From the NCBI GenBank assembly GCA_030263455.1, contig SZOZ01000002.1, forward strand, positions 186,001 through 250,000: 64,000 nt of DNA. The letters run 5' to 3'. Position numbers and translations under genes: made by a program. The notes beneath the pieces are model-generated. The model was not told where the DNA came from, did not search any database, and saw only the letters and a list, made by a program, of their open reading frames with translations. This document shows positions 44,269 through 53,350 of this stretch, in pieces. This stretch comes from Synechococcales cyanobacterium CNB. Lineage in GTDB: Bacteria > Planctomycetota > Phycisphaerae > Phycisphaerales > UBA1924. Each line of letters begins with the position of its first letter. The first letter of the stretch is position 1.

Positions 44269-45926
44269 GCTCCACCCTCCCCCACTGTCGAGCGAGGCTC
44301 CTCAGGCCAGATGCCCGTGAACTTGCAGCGCAGCCCCCCGGGCGAGCCGGCGCGAGCGGGCTGCTCGGACACCGAGTCCTGGTCGCGCGGGAAGACGACC
44401 TTGGAGCCGGAGATGCGACCGAGAGACGTGCGGAGTTCCTCGTATGCAGCGGTGTCCGGGACGCTGACTTCGAGGAGCACGGAGGTGTTGTTGATGCTGA
44501 GACGTTCGAGGCCGATCATGTCGTTGCCGATGATGTAGGAGAGGGTTTCGAGTTCCTGCATCACGGGCATGAAGGAGCGATAGCCCCGCGGTCGCAGGGC
44601 GCGGCGGCGGCGTTCGAGTTCGCGTTCGAGTTCGTCGATGGGGTCGCGAACCTGCGGGTTGGCCACGACGGAATGGAGCGCGGCCGCCCGTTCGAACCAT
44701 CGCTCCCTTGCGTCGCGGCCGAGGTCGCGGGCCTGCGCCGCGGATCGCCAGACCTGCGCCGCCAAGACGCAGAGGCCGACGCCGGTCGCGGCGACGGCGG
44801 CGGATGCCCAGTGCATCATGGTCCGATGAGCGCGGCCGGGCCGGCGGCTCAGCGCGACGAGGGCGGTGGACGGCCGCGGCTCGCCGGGGGCGTCGTCGCG
44901 TTCCATGGCGACACGGAGCGTTGCCGCGATGGGATCGTCCTCGTCGGCTGCGTCGATGGTGGACCCGGCCCACGCTGCGCCGATCGCAGCCGCCGCGCCG
45001 CCGAGGCCCCCCCCCTCGGTCCAGGCGGCGTTCGGCATGACGATGGTCACGCGGGATGGCGCGGCACCGAGCTGCGAGGCCCACGCGATCCATTCCCCGA
45101 CGAGGCGGGCGATCTCTGCGCTGCCGGCGGCAACCTCCGCACGATCGGACGAGCGGGGTTGAGTCTCGTCCTCCTCACTCGCGGGCTTCGGCTGGGTGCG
45201 CGGCACCCGCATGCCTCCCGCTGCGATGAGCTCGCCCCCGCGCGACCAAGCCCACAGCAACCGCCCCCGTGGGTCGCTCAGCACCACCGCCGCGGTTCCG
45301 ACACTCTCGGCGACGACCCGCTCGCTCATCGCACCCGCGCCGGCGCGGGCGGCGGGATCCCACGCGAGCGCGGCGGCGTGAAAGATAGATCGCACGCGAG
45401 GCGTCTCGACGCCGAGGCCGTCCAGATGGTCCAGGAAGAGGCGGACGGCCGCGTCGGGGACGGCGAGGACAGCGAGTCGGCGGCGTTCCTGATCGGCGTT
45501 CCCGCTCTCTTTGTCGTCGTCCGCGAGCGGTTGGACGGACGCTGCTCCCTCGATGTCGAGGTCGGGGCTGAGGGAGAGGGCGGTGCCCCCGACTGGCGCC
45601 GGGCCTTCGTCCACATCCCCGGTCCCCGCGACACCCTGGCGGATCATCGCGCCGACGACCTCGGGCGACGCGCTCGCGCTTGTTACCCAGCCGCAGAGCG
45701 ACCCGTCCGCATCGACGCAGAGTGAGGAGAGGCGATCGCCCGTCGAGACGAGGCGATCGCGGACCCACTCGGCGGCCTCGCGCAGGGCCGCCCCAAGCGA
45801 GATCGGGTCCGAGGGATCGGCGGCGCGGAGCGCCCAGGAGTCCTCGTCGCGCGGGCCGACCAGGCGGACCCGTTCGATGCGTCCGCCCCGATCCGCTCGT
45901 TCCAGGTAGCACACGCGCGCGGTCAA
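44265..45926 (-). CDS. GspL/PilMN-like assembly platform protein
   Basis: A 553-residue protein. The N-terminal ~370 residues have an actin-like cytoplasmic fold pattern (ARVCYLERADRGGRIERVRL, VVLSDPRGRLLWAWSRGGELIAAGG, GEWIAWASQLG). One TM helix is at about 372-392. The C-terminal part has a coil (LERELERRRRALRPRG) and a small beta-rich domain (LERLSINNTSVLLEVSVPDTAAYEELRTSLGR). This is the GspL layout (PilM plus PilN). It overlaps neighbours on both sides by 4 bases. Confidence 0.78.
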   Translation of the reverse strand: MTARVCYLERADRGGRIERVRLVGPRDEDSWALRAADPSDPISLGAALREAAEWVRDRLVSTGDRLSSLCVDADGSLCGWVTSASASPEVVGAMIRQGVAGTGDVDEGPAPVGGTALSLSPDLDIEGAASVQPLADDDKESGNADQERRRLAVLAVPDAAVRLFLDHLDGLGVETPRVRSIFHAAALAWDPAARAGAGAMSERVVAESVGTAAVVLSDPRGRLLWAWSRGGELIAAGGMRVPRTQPKPASEEDETQPRSSDRAEVAAGSAEIARLVGEWIAWASQLGAAPSRVTIVMPNAAWTEGGGLGGAAAAIGAAWAGSTIDAADEDDPIAATLRVAMERDDAPGEPRPSTALVALSRRPGRAHRTMMHWASAAVAATGVGLCVLAAQVWRSAAQARDLGRDARERWFERAAALHSVVANPQVRDPIDELERELERRRRALRPRGYRSFMPVMQELETLSYIIGNDMIGLERLSINNTSVLLEVSVPDTAAYEELRTSLGRISGSKVVFPRDQDSVSEQPARAGSPGGLRCKFTGIWPEEPRSTVGEGGA

Positions 45927-46642
45927 CGCTGGTCCTCGGGCTGCCCGCCACGCTCGACTCTCATCCGGTCGAAGTCCCCGCGGCGCCGGGCGATCTCCTC
46001 GCGGGCGCGCTCGGCGGCCCGAGCGCGGAGTGCCGCCGGGTCTTCCGTGCCGGGCTGCGACATGACCATCGCGTTGGCGGGGTTCGTGGCGCCCGGGCGC
46101 GGCGTGACGGAACTCACGACCGAACCATGTCGGTCGGATTTCTCGACCACGATGTCATCGCCGCCGCGGGAGAGGACGACGTGGTCCGGCTCGACGCGGA
46201 GCACGCGGTAGCCCTGGTACTCTCGACCGACGGGCACCATGCGCTGCACACCCCCGAGTGAGAGCAGCGCCACGGCGCGGTGTGGCTCGATGATCCCGCC
46301 GAGAAACCGAATCTCTCCGTTCGCGGACGACGGCATCGCTTCGGTGAGGATTTCCGCGGTCGTCTCGACGACGACGGGCGGCGTCGGACGATTCTTCACC
46401 GACCCGAGCATGAACGAAACCGCTTCGGTGTCGATCCGCGCAACCGTCGTGGCCGTCGGCCCGGCCTGGGTGTCCGCTTCGACCCTGGGCGGTTCGGGCG
46501 CCTCGACGCGCCGTGGTTCGAGGCTGGGCACGCCGAGCGCAGCCACCGCAGTCGTGAGCACGAGCACGCCGGCGACGGCGGCCTGGGCCGCGTACGCGAG
46601 CTTCCTCGCCGTCCGTCGATCGGGCATCCGCAGGCGGTCCAT
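45923..46642 (-). CDS. GspC/PilP-like protein
   Basis: A 239-residue protein with one N-terminal TM (about 17-38), a Pro/Glu linker and a small beta domain (FLGGIIEPHRAVALLSLGGVQRMVPVGREYQGYRVLRVEPDHVVLSRGGDDIVVEK). This is the homology-region fold found in GspC and PilP that touches the secretin. Residues 190-239 form a Arg/Glu-rich helix. It starts 37 bases after GspK-like and overlaps GspL-like by 4 bases. Confidence 0.75.
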   Translation of the reverse strand: MDRLRMPDRRTARKLAYAAQAAVAGVLVLTTAVAALGVPSLEPRRVEAPEPPRVEADTQAGPTATTVARIDTEAVSFMLGSVKNRPTPPVVVETTAEILTEAMPSSANGEIRFLGGIIEPHRAVALLSLGGVQRMVPVGREYQGYRVLRVEPDHVVLSRGGDDIVVEKSDRHGSVVSSVTPRPGATNPANAMVMSQPGTEDPAALRARAAERAREEIARRRGDFDRMRVERGGQPEDQR

Positions 46643-46679
46643 CGTCAGATCCTCGCGCGGGCCTCCGGCCCGTGTTCCG

Positions 46680-47519
46680 TTACTCTACCCCAAGATCATC
46701 CCACGTGAGAAAGGCCGTCCGTCGTCCCCAGACCTGGTCCTCCGCCTGTCCTGTGCGGCGACGATCGGACATCGGGATGTAGCCGCCGTAGCGGGCGAGC
46801 CGAACGCCGTCGCGCCCGCGCTGCAGCTCGACGATGAGGTAGTACAAGGAAGCCCGTGTCGTCAAGGCTCGGAGCACGGCGGCACGCTCCTCGGGGCTGA
46901 CCTGCACGCGGCTCATCGCCTCGCTCAACGCATTCGGCGAGTCGAGAATGCCTCGCTTCGCCCGCTCCGCGTCGATTTCCCGTGCAAGCATCTCCCCGCG
47001 GCTCTCGTCGAGGACGGCACGGCAGACCGCGCGAAGCACGTCGAGCGAAGCGGAGTTCACGCTGACCTGGGCGGGGCCGACGCCACGACGGTTCTGGGGC
47101 TTCGCCCTGCCCTCCTCGACGAGCGTCAACTGGTCGAGAAGTCGCTGACAGAACTCCTGGTCCGACGCGCTGAGCGCGGTCAGGTCGGTCAGCAGGCTGC
47201 CCTGACCCTCGTGCAGGAACAGGACCGCGACGCTTCCGTCGGGAAGGACCAGGTCGGCGGCGTGCCCGTTCTCGCCCAGCGCGTCCTCGATCCGCAGGTT
47301 GCTCGGAATCTGCGTCATCCACGCGTCCACGACCTCCTGCACGCCGAAGCGGGCGTGGTGCTCCTGGTACCACCACAGCTGCCGCTCGATGACGCGCCGC
47401 TGCGCGGCTTGGCGCTCGAACATCAGGCTGGTGACGACGCCGACGAGCAGCACGATGATCAGCGCGACTGGCATCGCGAAGCCGCGGGCGCGCAGGGGTG
47501 TCGCGGAGCGGACGCTCAC
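46680..47519 (-). CDS. Minor pseudopilin GspK-like
   Basis: A 279-residue GspK-type pseudopilin. The prepilin site is G13-F14 in RARGFAMPVALIIVLLVGVV; position +5 is not Glu, as is usual for GspK. A Cys-containing helical/saddle domain follows, with VSVNSASLDVLRAVCRAVLDE resembling the GspK domain (VNVNTAS). The start is the GTG at 47519, overlapping the preceding gene's stop by 4 bases. GspK caps the pseudopilus tip with I and J. Confidence 0.82.
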   Translation of the reverse strand: MSVRSATPLRARGFAMPVALIIVLLVGVVTSLMFERQAAQRRVIERQLWWYQEHHARFGVQEVVDAWMTQIPSNLRIEDALGENGHAADLVLPDGSVAVLFLHEGQGSLLTDLTALSASDQEFCQRLLDQLTLVEEGRAKPQNRRGVGPAQVSVNSASLDVLRAVCRAVLDESRGEMLAREIDAERAKRGILDSPNALSEAMSRVQVSPEERAAVLRALTTRASLYYLIVELQRGRDGVRLARYGGYIPMSDRRRTGQAEDQVWGRRTAFLTWDDLGVE

Positions 47520-48580
47520 GGCTGCTCTCTCCGTTCGATCGGCACGGGCCGGGTCGGCGGCGCCTGGCCGGGGGTGGTGCCGCCGGGCGCGGGCTGCAGG
47601 TCGCGGTTGGGTCGGCGGCCTGGGCGCTGCGCCGGTCCGTCGGGTGCTCCCGGGCCGCCGGGTCCGCCTTGGAGGCCGGGTTGCCCGGGTCCGCCCGGCC
47701 CCAGGGTCGGTGCTCCCGCGCCGCCGAGATTGGGGGTCGGTTGTGGTTCTTCGATGAGTGCGCCCGGTTCTTCGCCGACGACCCAGGCGAGTTCGAACAT
47801 GAAGTTGGCGTACAGACCGCCGAGGGTCTCGACTTCGAGTTGGACGTAGGCAGGAAGGTCGGAAGGGATGCCCGCGGAGAGTTCGGCGTGCATCTCTCGG
47901 TCCTTGAAGACCTGCCACTGGCAGTAGACGAGCCCGGTTGCGACGGGGACGGGCGCGGTGTCGTCGCCGCCGACCATCGGCTGCCACCAGAGGGTCCAGC
48001 CTGTTCGTCCATCCTCTGAGCGTGAGAGTTCACTGACTTCGTCGGGCGTGAGGACGAACGCACCGCGCACGCCGCCTGCGGCGTCCTGTTGTGCGGCCTC
48101 GCTGGCCTCAACGAGGGTGAGTCCCGGGACGCGCTGCGAGGGGGGGGCGACGATCGGCGGCTTGTGGAGCGTGATTTCGAGCCGCTGGGGCGACGCGACT
48201 TTGCCGCCGCCGCCGCCGGCCGCGAACTTCGCCCGCTGGGTGAGGCGGGAGATTCGCTCGTCCGTTTCCGGGCCGAGGATGAAGCGCGGGGGGATGGTCG
48301 GTTCTTCGGCGCTCTCGGTGGCCGCGCCCGCGGTGACGCCGCCTGCGCCGCCCGAAGGCTGCTGGGTGTTCTGCGGCGTCGGCGCGAGGAGGAGCGAGGA
48401 GAAGGCCCGCTGCATGGTGCGCTGGAGCTGCGCCATCTGGACCTGCTCGTCGGCACGGCGTGAGAGCGATCGGTCGGCGGCGTTCAGCGAGGCGAAGACG
48501 GCGTAGCCCGAGAGGACAACGAGCGAGCCGATGACGGCGGCAAGGACAGTCTCGAGAAGCGTGAAGGCGGTGCGCGTCAC
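47516..48580 (-). CDS. Pseudopilin GspJ-like with collagen-like tail
   Basis: A 354-residue prepilin-like protein. The cleavage motif is A5-F6 in TRTAFTLLETVLAAVIG, with Glu at +5 but Ala rather than Gly at -1. The globular domain contains PQRLEITLHKP, TLWWQPMVGG and YCQWQVFKDREM. From about residue 285 the chain becomes Gly/Pro-rich (GGAGAPTLGPGGPGQPGLQGGPGGPG) and basic at the end, a collagen-like tail not usual in GspJ. GTG start at 48580, overlapping the GspI-like stop by 4 bases. Confidence 0.82.
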   Translation of the reverse strand: MTRTAFTLLETVLAAVIGSLVVLSGYAVFASLNAADRSLSRRADEQVQMAQLQRTMQRAFSSLLLAPTPQNTQQPSGGAGGVTAGAATESAEEPTIPPRFILGPETDERISRLTQRAKFAAGGGGGKVASPQRLEITLHKPPIVAPPSQRVPGLTLVEASEAAQQDAAGGVRGAFVLTPDEVSELSRSEDGRTGWTLWWQPMVGGDDTAPVPVATGLVYCQWQVFKDREMHAELSAGIPSDLPAYVQLEVETLGGLYANFMFELAWVVGEEPGALIEEPQPTPNLGGAGAPTLGPGGPGQPGLQGGPGGPGAPDGPAQRPGRRPNRDLQPAPGGTTPGQAPPTRPVPIERREQP

Positions 48581-49152
48581 TGGCTGCCCCCCATGAGCAT
48601 GTTGATGAGGCTGCGCCTGCCTTCCTCGGTGTTGATGAGGTTGCTGAAGGAATCGGGGTTGCGGTAGACCTTCACGGGGTCGGTCAGACGCGTCATGGTG
48701 ACGCTGGGCGGGCCTTCGGCGAGCGTGCGCGCGCCGCCGGAACGTTCGCTGAGCCAGACCGTGACGGTGATCTGTTCGAGGCGGTCGAGCGAGAGGCCGC
48801 TCTGCATACGTCGGTCGCGAACGGCCTGGTCGAGCGCGGGATCGGTGACGACCCGGACGCGTGACTTTTCGAGTCGCCAGCGGTACTGTGCCGGGCCGTA
48901 CTCGACGGGCAGGTCTGGGTTCGGGAGAGACTTCTGGTCGTCGAGGTACTGGAGGATGAGGCGGTTGGCGACCTCGGCGCACCCGAGGGTGCGCTGCTGC
49001 CGAGTCTGTACGCTGAAGAGGAAGCCGCAGGCGGAGGCCATCGCCGAGACGGCCATCGCGAGGATCACGGTCGAGAGGACGACTTCGAGGAAAGTGATGC
49101 CGCGGGAGCGGTGACCGAACCGTCGTGCGTGTCGAGCGTTGCGGCCGGTCAT
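48577..49152 (-). CDS. Pseudopilin GspI-like
   Basis: A 191-residue prepilin-like protein with motif G18-ITFLEVVLSTVILAMAVSA (Glu at +5 of the mature form). A small globular domain with AEVANRLILQYLDDQ and QITVTVWLSERS follows. Position before J and K and size support GspI. It overlaps the GspJ-like gene by 4 bases. Confidence 0.85.
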   Translation of the reverse strand: MTGRNARHARRFGHRSRGITFLEVVLSTVILAMAVSAMASACGFLFSVQTRQQRTLGCAEVANRLILQYLDDQKSLPNPDLPVEYGPAQYRWRLEKSRVRVVTDPALDQAVRDRRMQSGLSLDRLEQITVTVWLSERSGGARTLAEGPPSVTMTRLTDPVKVYRNPDSFSNLINTEEGRRSLINMLMGGSQ

Positions 49153-49171
49153 GGTCGCCGACCTCCCCGGA

Positions 49172-49582
49172 TCACCGCTTGATGTTCCAGATGTTGATGT
49201 CGTCGTCGGTGCGGGGCTGGCCGTCCGGCCCGTAGGAAATGAGGTCGTAATCGCGGGCGTTCATGCCCGGCGTGCCGTAGAAGAACGCCCGGTCCCAGCC
49301 GTCGGTGATCTTGGTGTTCTCGTCGAGCATCGGCGGGCGGATGGTCTGCAGGGTTTCGAGCGTCGGCGGGAACGCGCTGTACTCCATGTGGTACTGCTGG
49401 AGCGCGCTCTTGATCGACGCCATGCGCGTCTCCGTGATGCGGATTTTGGCGCGGGTGCCCGTACCGCTGAGGCTGACGGCGACGCCTGCCGTGAGCAGAC
49501 CGATCAGCACGAGCACGAGCATGATTTCGAGGAGCGAGAACCCGCTCCGAACCAGTCCAGCGGCCGCACGCCCAGACCCCAT
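49172..49582 (-). CDS. gspG: Major pseudopilin GspG
   Basis: A 136-residue major pseudopilin. Leader ends at G14; the mature start is FSLLEIMLVLVLIGLLTAG with Glu at +5. The body has TETRMASIKSALQQYHMEYSAFPPTLETL and the C-terminal GWDRAFFYGTP, DYDLISYGPDGQPRTDDDINIWN. The latter is the Ca-binding region characteristic of GspG. GAAGGAG upstream supports the ATG at 49582, not an upstream start. It is 269 bases downstream of GspF, so a separate promoter is possible. Confidence 0.95.
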   Translation of the reverse strand: MGSGRAAAGLVRSGFSLLEIMLVLVLIGLLTAGVAVSLSGTGTRAKIRITETRMASIKSALQQYHMEYSAFPPTLETLQTIRPPMLDENTKITDGWDRAFFYGTPGMNARDYDLISYGPDGQPRTDDDINIWNIKR

Positions 49583-49851
49583 CGCAGACTCCTTCCCGGC
49601 ACACCTTCGGTATGTCGCCACGGCTGCTCCCCCGGCAGGCCTGTACCGGCTGCACCCGCTGGAGTTGCCGCAACATCATTGTAGTGCCCCGAGCGGAAAG
49701 GCTCGCCATGAACGCGGGAAGGGCCGAGAACGGGCGATTCTCCGGCGAAGGATGGCGCCTGACGACGGGTCAAGGTCCGTAGGCGAACACCCCCGTCGAT
49801 CGAAGAGCGGAGAGAAGGCAGATGAAGGAGGCGAGGGCGGTCGCCTCCGAG

Positions 49852-51054
49852 TCAGATGACCTTGGATGGCAGGGTGAGGAGCGGGAGCATCACGGCCATG
49901 AGGATCGAGCCGATGATGACGAACATCGCCACGATGAGCGCGGGCTGAAGGACGGAGAGCAGGCGCGTGGAGCGGCGTTCGGTCTCGTCGGCGAGGTCGT
50001 CGGCGAGGGTGTCGAAAGCGGTTTCGAGGTCGCCCGCGCGTTCTGCCGCCATGAGGAGGCGGCGTGTCGCCAGCGGGAGCGTCTCCACGCCGTCGATGAG
50101 CGTGCGGAGGACGCCACCCTCGATGAGGCGTGTGCGCAGGGTGCGGAGCTGCCGGCGCATGACGGGGTGAGCGATCGCCTCGGTGGCGACGCCGAGCGAG
50201 TCGGCGAGGGGAACTCCGGAACGGGTCATGGCCGCCATGACGGCGAAGAAACGGGCGGACTCCTGCGTGAGCGCGACGGTGCGCACGCCGGGGAGTTTCC
50301 GCATGGCGCGGGCGAGGGCCGCCCCGACCTGGCGGCGCGCGAGGAGCAGCAGGATGAGGAGCGCGCCGACGACAGCGAGCACGATGGGCGCGTTGGCGCG
50401 TGCGAATGCGCTGATCGCCATGATGAGTTTGGTGTAGCCGGGAAGGTCGTCCGTCATCTGGAGGAGCGCGTTGCCGATGCTGGGGACGACGAGGATGAGC
50501 ATGAGACCGACGACGAGGATGCTGATGGCGAGGACGATCGCGGGGTAGAGCATCAGCGTGAGCGCCTTGCCGCGAAGGGCGACCTGGCGGCGGGCGGTGC
50601 GGGAGAGTTGCCCCGCCGCGCCGGCGAGGTCGCCGGTGCGCTCGGCGGCCTGGTAGACAGCGATGGTGACGGTGTCGAAGGCGCGTGCGCGTCGGCAGGC
50701 ATCCGAGAAGGATGCGCCGCCGGCGACCTCGTCGCGGAGGCGTTGGACGAGGGGCTTGGTGCGGGTGGTGACAACCGAGGCCGTCACTTCGAGCGCCTCG
50801 ACGAGCGGAACGCCGCGCTTGAGGAGAAGGGCGAGCTGGGTGTTGAGTTCGGCCTGATCCTTGAGGGCAAGGGTGCCTTCGCGCGCTCCGACCCAGGCGG
50901 GAAGCCGCCAGGTTCGGAGGAGGACGAGGCGATCGCGGCGGAGTCCCTCAGCGAGGGCACGCTCGGAGCGAGCCTGGCGCATGCCCAGGGTTCGGCCGCC
51001 CTTCGGTGTGGCGGCCAGGAAGAGGAACGAACTCGGGCTGCCGGCGCGGGACAC
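49852..51054 (-). CDS. gspF: Type II secretion inner-membrane protein GspF
   Basis: A 400-residue polytopic protein. Two GspF domains are present: LNTQLALLLKRGVPLVEALEV with YQAAERTGDLAGAAGQLSR, and RFFAVMAAMTRSGVPLADSLGV with LLMAAERAGDLETAFDTLADDL. TM helices are at about 165-190, 218-240 and the C-terminal 370-395. The GspE ATPase and GspD secretin that it needs are not in the window. No strong alternative start. Confidence 0.94.
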   Translation of the reverse strand: MSRAGSPSSFLFLAATPKGGRTLGMRQARSERALAEGLRRDRLVLLRTWRLPAWVGAREGTLALKDQAELNTQLALLLKRGVPLVEALEVTASVVTTRTKPLVQRLRDEVAGGASFSDACRRARAFDTVTIAVYQAAERTGDLAGAAGQLSRTARRQVALRGKALTLMLYPAIVLAISILVVGLMLILVVPSIGNALLQMTDDLPGYTKLIMAISAFARANAPIVLAVVGALLILLLLARRQVGAALARAMRKLPGVRTVALTQESARFFAVMAAMTRSGVPLADSLGVATEAIAHPVMRRQLRTLRTRLIEGGVLRTLIDGVETLPLATRRLLMAAERAGDLETAFDTLADDLADETERRSTRLLSVLQPALIVAMFVIIGSILMAVMLPLLTLPSKVI

Positions 51055-51184
51055 CGGGGCAGTCTACCGCTCTCGCACGCGGCGGTTGATCGGTGCGATC
51101 ACCCCCGCCACAATCTCCCCCGTGGGCGGACCGGCCGCCCGATCCGCCGACCCCCACTCCTTGATCGACCCCGGAAGGGAACCC

Positions 51185-52222
51185 ATGCGCGCTCTCATCA
51201 AGCACCACGCCGGCGAGGGACTCGCCTTTGACGCCGATCGCGCCCGCCCGGAGCCTGGGCCGCGCGACGTGCTGATCCGGGTTCGGCGGGCGGGGATCTG
51301 CGGGACGGACAGGCACATCTGGCAATGGGATGAATGGGCGGCCGGGCGCATCCCGGTGGGCATCGTCACGGGGCACGAGTTCGTGGGGACGATCGAGCGT
51401 GTCGGCTCGGCGGTGACGCGGTGGAAGCCGGGGCTGCGCGTGAGCGCGGAAGGGCACGTGACAGCGGGCCTGGACTTCAACTCTCGCACGGGCAACGCGC
51501 ACATCGCCAGCGACACGCGCATCATCGGGATCGACCGCGACGGGTGCTTCGCGGACTACGTGGTCGTGCCGGAGGAGAACGTGTGGCCGGTGCACCGGGA
51601 CATCCCGGACCGCGTCGCGGCGGTCTTCGACCCGCTCGGAAACGCGGTGCACACGGTGATGGAAGCGGGCGTGAGCGCAAAGACCGTGCTCATCTCCGGC
51701 GTGGGGATCATCGGGTTGATGGCGGTGACGGTGGCGAGGGCGGCGGGCGCGAGCCGCATCTTCTGCACCGACGTGAACCCACCCCGGCTTGAACTGGCGA
51801 AGAAACTGGGAGCGGTCGAGGCGTTCGACGCACGCGACAACGGATGGATCGCGGAGGTGCGCCGGGCCTGCCGGGGCGAGGGCGTGGACGTGCTGCTGGA
51901 GATGTCCGGCGCGGACGCGGCGTTCGACCAGGGGTTCCGCGCGCTGCGGAACGGCGGGACGGCCGCGCTGCTGGGACTGCCCGCGAAGGCGGTGACGTTC
52001 AACTTCAACGAGCACATCATCTTCAAGGGGTGCAAGGTGCTCGGGATCAACGGTCGGAAGATGTGGGAGACGTGGTACCAGATGGAGGAACTGGTGCTGT
52101 CGGGTCGCCTGGAACTGGACGACATCCTCACCCACGAGTTCCCGATCGAGGACTACCGCACGGCGTTCGAGACTTTCCTCTCGGGCGAGGGGATCAAGGT
52201 CGAGTTGACGATCAACGACTGA
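51185..52222 (+). CDS. L-threonine 3-dehydrogenase-like medium-chain dehydrogenase
   Basis: A 345-residue MDR enzyme whose nearest recognisable relatives are bacterial TDH (L-threonine to 2-amino-3-ketobutyrate). Catalytic zinc ligand contexts are AGICGTD (C39) and TGHEFVG (H64, E65); the Rossmann motif is GVGIIGLMAV. EGHVTAG, DPLGNAVHT and GINGRKMWETWYQM strongly resemble TDH. However, the structural-zinc loop (CxxCxxCx7C after the GHVT motif) is replaced by GLDFNSRTGNAHIASD with no Cys. GGAAGGGA precedes the ATG at 51185. Substrate might therefore differ. It is divergent from gspF. Confidence 0.85.
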   Translation: MRALIKHHAGEGLAFDADRARPEPGPRDVLIRVRRAGICGTDRHIWQWDEWAAGRIPVGIVTGHEFVGTIERVGSAVTRWKPGLRVSAEGHVTAGLDFNSRTGNAHIASDTRIIGIDRDGCFADYVVVPEENVWPVHRDIPDRVAAVFDPLGNAVHTVMEAGVSAKTVLISGVGIIGLMAVTVARAAGASRIFCTDVNPPRLELAKKLGAVEAFDARDNGWIAEVRRACRGEGVDVLLEMSGADAAFDQGFRALRNGGTAALLGLPAKAVTFNFNEHIIFKGCKVLGINGRKMWETWYQMEELVLSGRLELDDILTHEFPIEDYRTAFETFLSGEGIKVELTIND

Positions 52223-52460
52223 GCGGATTTCACCCCTCCGGTGCGATCGGGATCCCGGGATTCGCTCGAAGCCCCGCTCATCCCGGGCGTGAGGGGAATG
52301 ACGCGTGAGCGTATGCCCCTGGCGTCGCTCCTGATCGTGACGTCTTCGGGTTGATGGCGTCACGGAAGCGCGTCCCGGCTCGGCACGTCTGGCTGCGTCG
52401 CGTCGGGCCGGGACCGCTCTCGATCCGCTTCGATCAGTTGGGGTGGAGCGCCCCGCTGAA

Positions 52461-53252
52461 TCAAGCGAGGGCGGTGCGCAGAAGGTCTCCCCAGCGGGAC
52501 TCGATCCCGCGGGCTTCGGCGGCGCGGTCGCCGTGAATGGCAACGAAGATTGAGGCTTCGAGGCCTTCGCCCCCGGCGAGCGGCGCATCGACGCGCAGGC
52601 GGACGAGGGCGTCGTCCCAATCGTAGACGACGGCGGTGAGTTCGTAGGGCGGGTCGTGGATGAGGAGGTCCGCCTCGAGGCGGTCGCGCGCACCCGTCAC
52701 GAACTGGACGACGGAGCCGGGCCGCGGCACGCCGGCGCGCGAGCCGAGGCCCATGCAGGTCGGGCCGACGAGTTTGCCCCAGGCTTCCTCGCGCGTGAGG
52801 CACAGGCTGGAGACGCGAGGAAAGGCGACATGGCGCGGCTTGCCGGCGTGACGCTCGATGGCATGGCGCAGGCCCGTGAGTTCGAACCGCCACCCGCGCT
52901 CAACGGCAGCGGCCTGTTCGCGTCCGGCCGTGCTGTCGCCGAACCCGGCGCTCACGACACGGACGACGGTGCCGTTGCCGACGGGTTCGAGGGTCCAGTC
53001 GTCGGACATGCCGTCGTATTCCGTCTTCAGGTGTCGTGGCGGACTCCACGCGACGATCTTCGCGGTACCTTCGACCGTGCCCGGCCCCCACGAGTACCAG
53101 ATGCCGCCGCCGGCACCGGGCTTGACCGCCGCGTCGATGGGGAACCAGCGTTTGAGGCCTTCCGCGGTGGCGATGGCGTCCCAGACGGCTTGGATCGGGG
53201 CGTGGACGGTGGTCTCGGCCTGGATCGTGCCTGGCTGCCGGGTGTCGGTCAC
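52461..53252 (-). CDS. SRPBCC/AHSA1-family protein
   Basis: A 263-residue cytoplasmic protein. Residues 10-130 have the START/Bet v1-type SRPBCC fold pattern: IQAETTVHAPIQAVWDAIATAEGLKRWFP, IVAWSPPRHLKTEYDG, VRVVSAGFG and WRFELTGLRHAIERH. A second, unlabelled half (about 140-263) contains LVGPTCMGLG and RLEADLLIHDPPYELTAVVYDWDDALVRLRVDAP. Function unknown; such proteins bind hydrophobic ligands or act as co-chaperones. It is divergent from acetyl-CoA synthetase. Confidence 0.85.
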   Translation of the reverse strand: MTDTRQPGTIQAETTVHAPIQAVWDAIATAEGLKRWFPIDAAVKPGAGGGIWYSWGPGTVEGTAKIVAWSPPRHLKTEYDGMSDDWTLEPVGNGTVVRVVSAGFGDSTAGREQAAAVERGWRFELTGLRHAIERHAGKPRHVAFPRVSSLCLTREEAWGKLVGPTCMGLGSRAGVPRPGSVVQFVTGARDRLEADLLIHDPPYELTAVVYDWDDALVRLRVDAPLAGGEGLEASIFVAIHGDRAAEARGIESRWGDLLRTALA

Positions 53253-53350
53253 TGGTCATCTCCTCGGTGGTGCTGCCGCGGGGGCAGGGGAGACGGTATC
53301 TTCGCAGACGGACGGCCGCCGCGTGGCCGCGCCGCAAGCCGGAGTGAACC

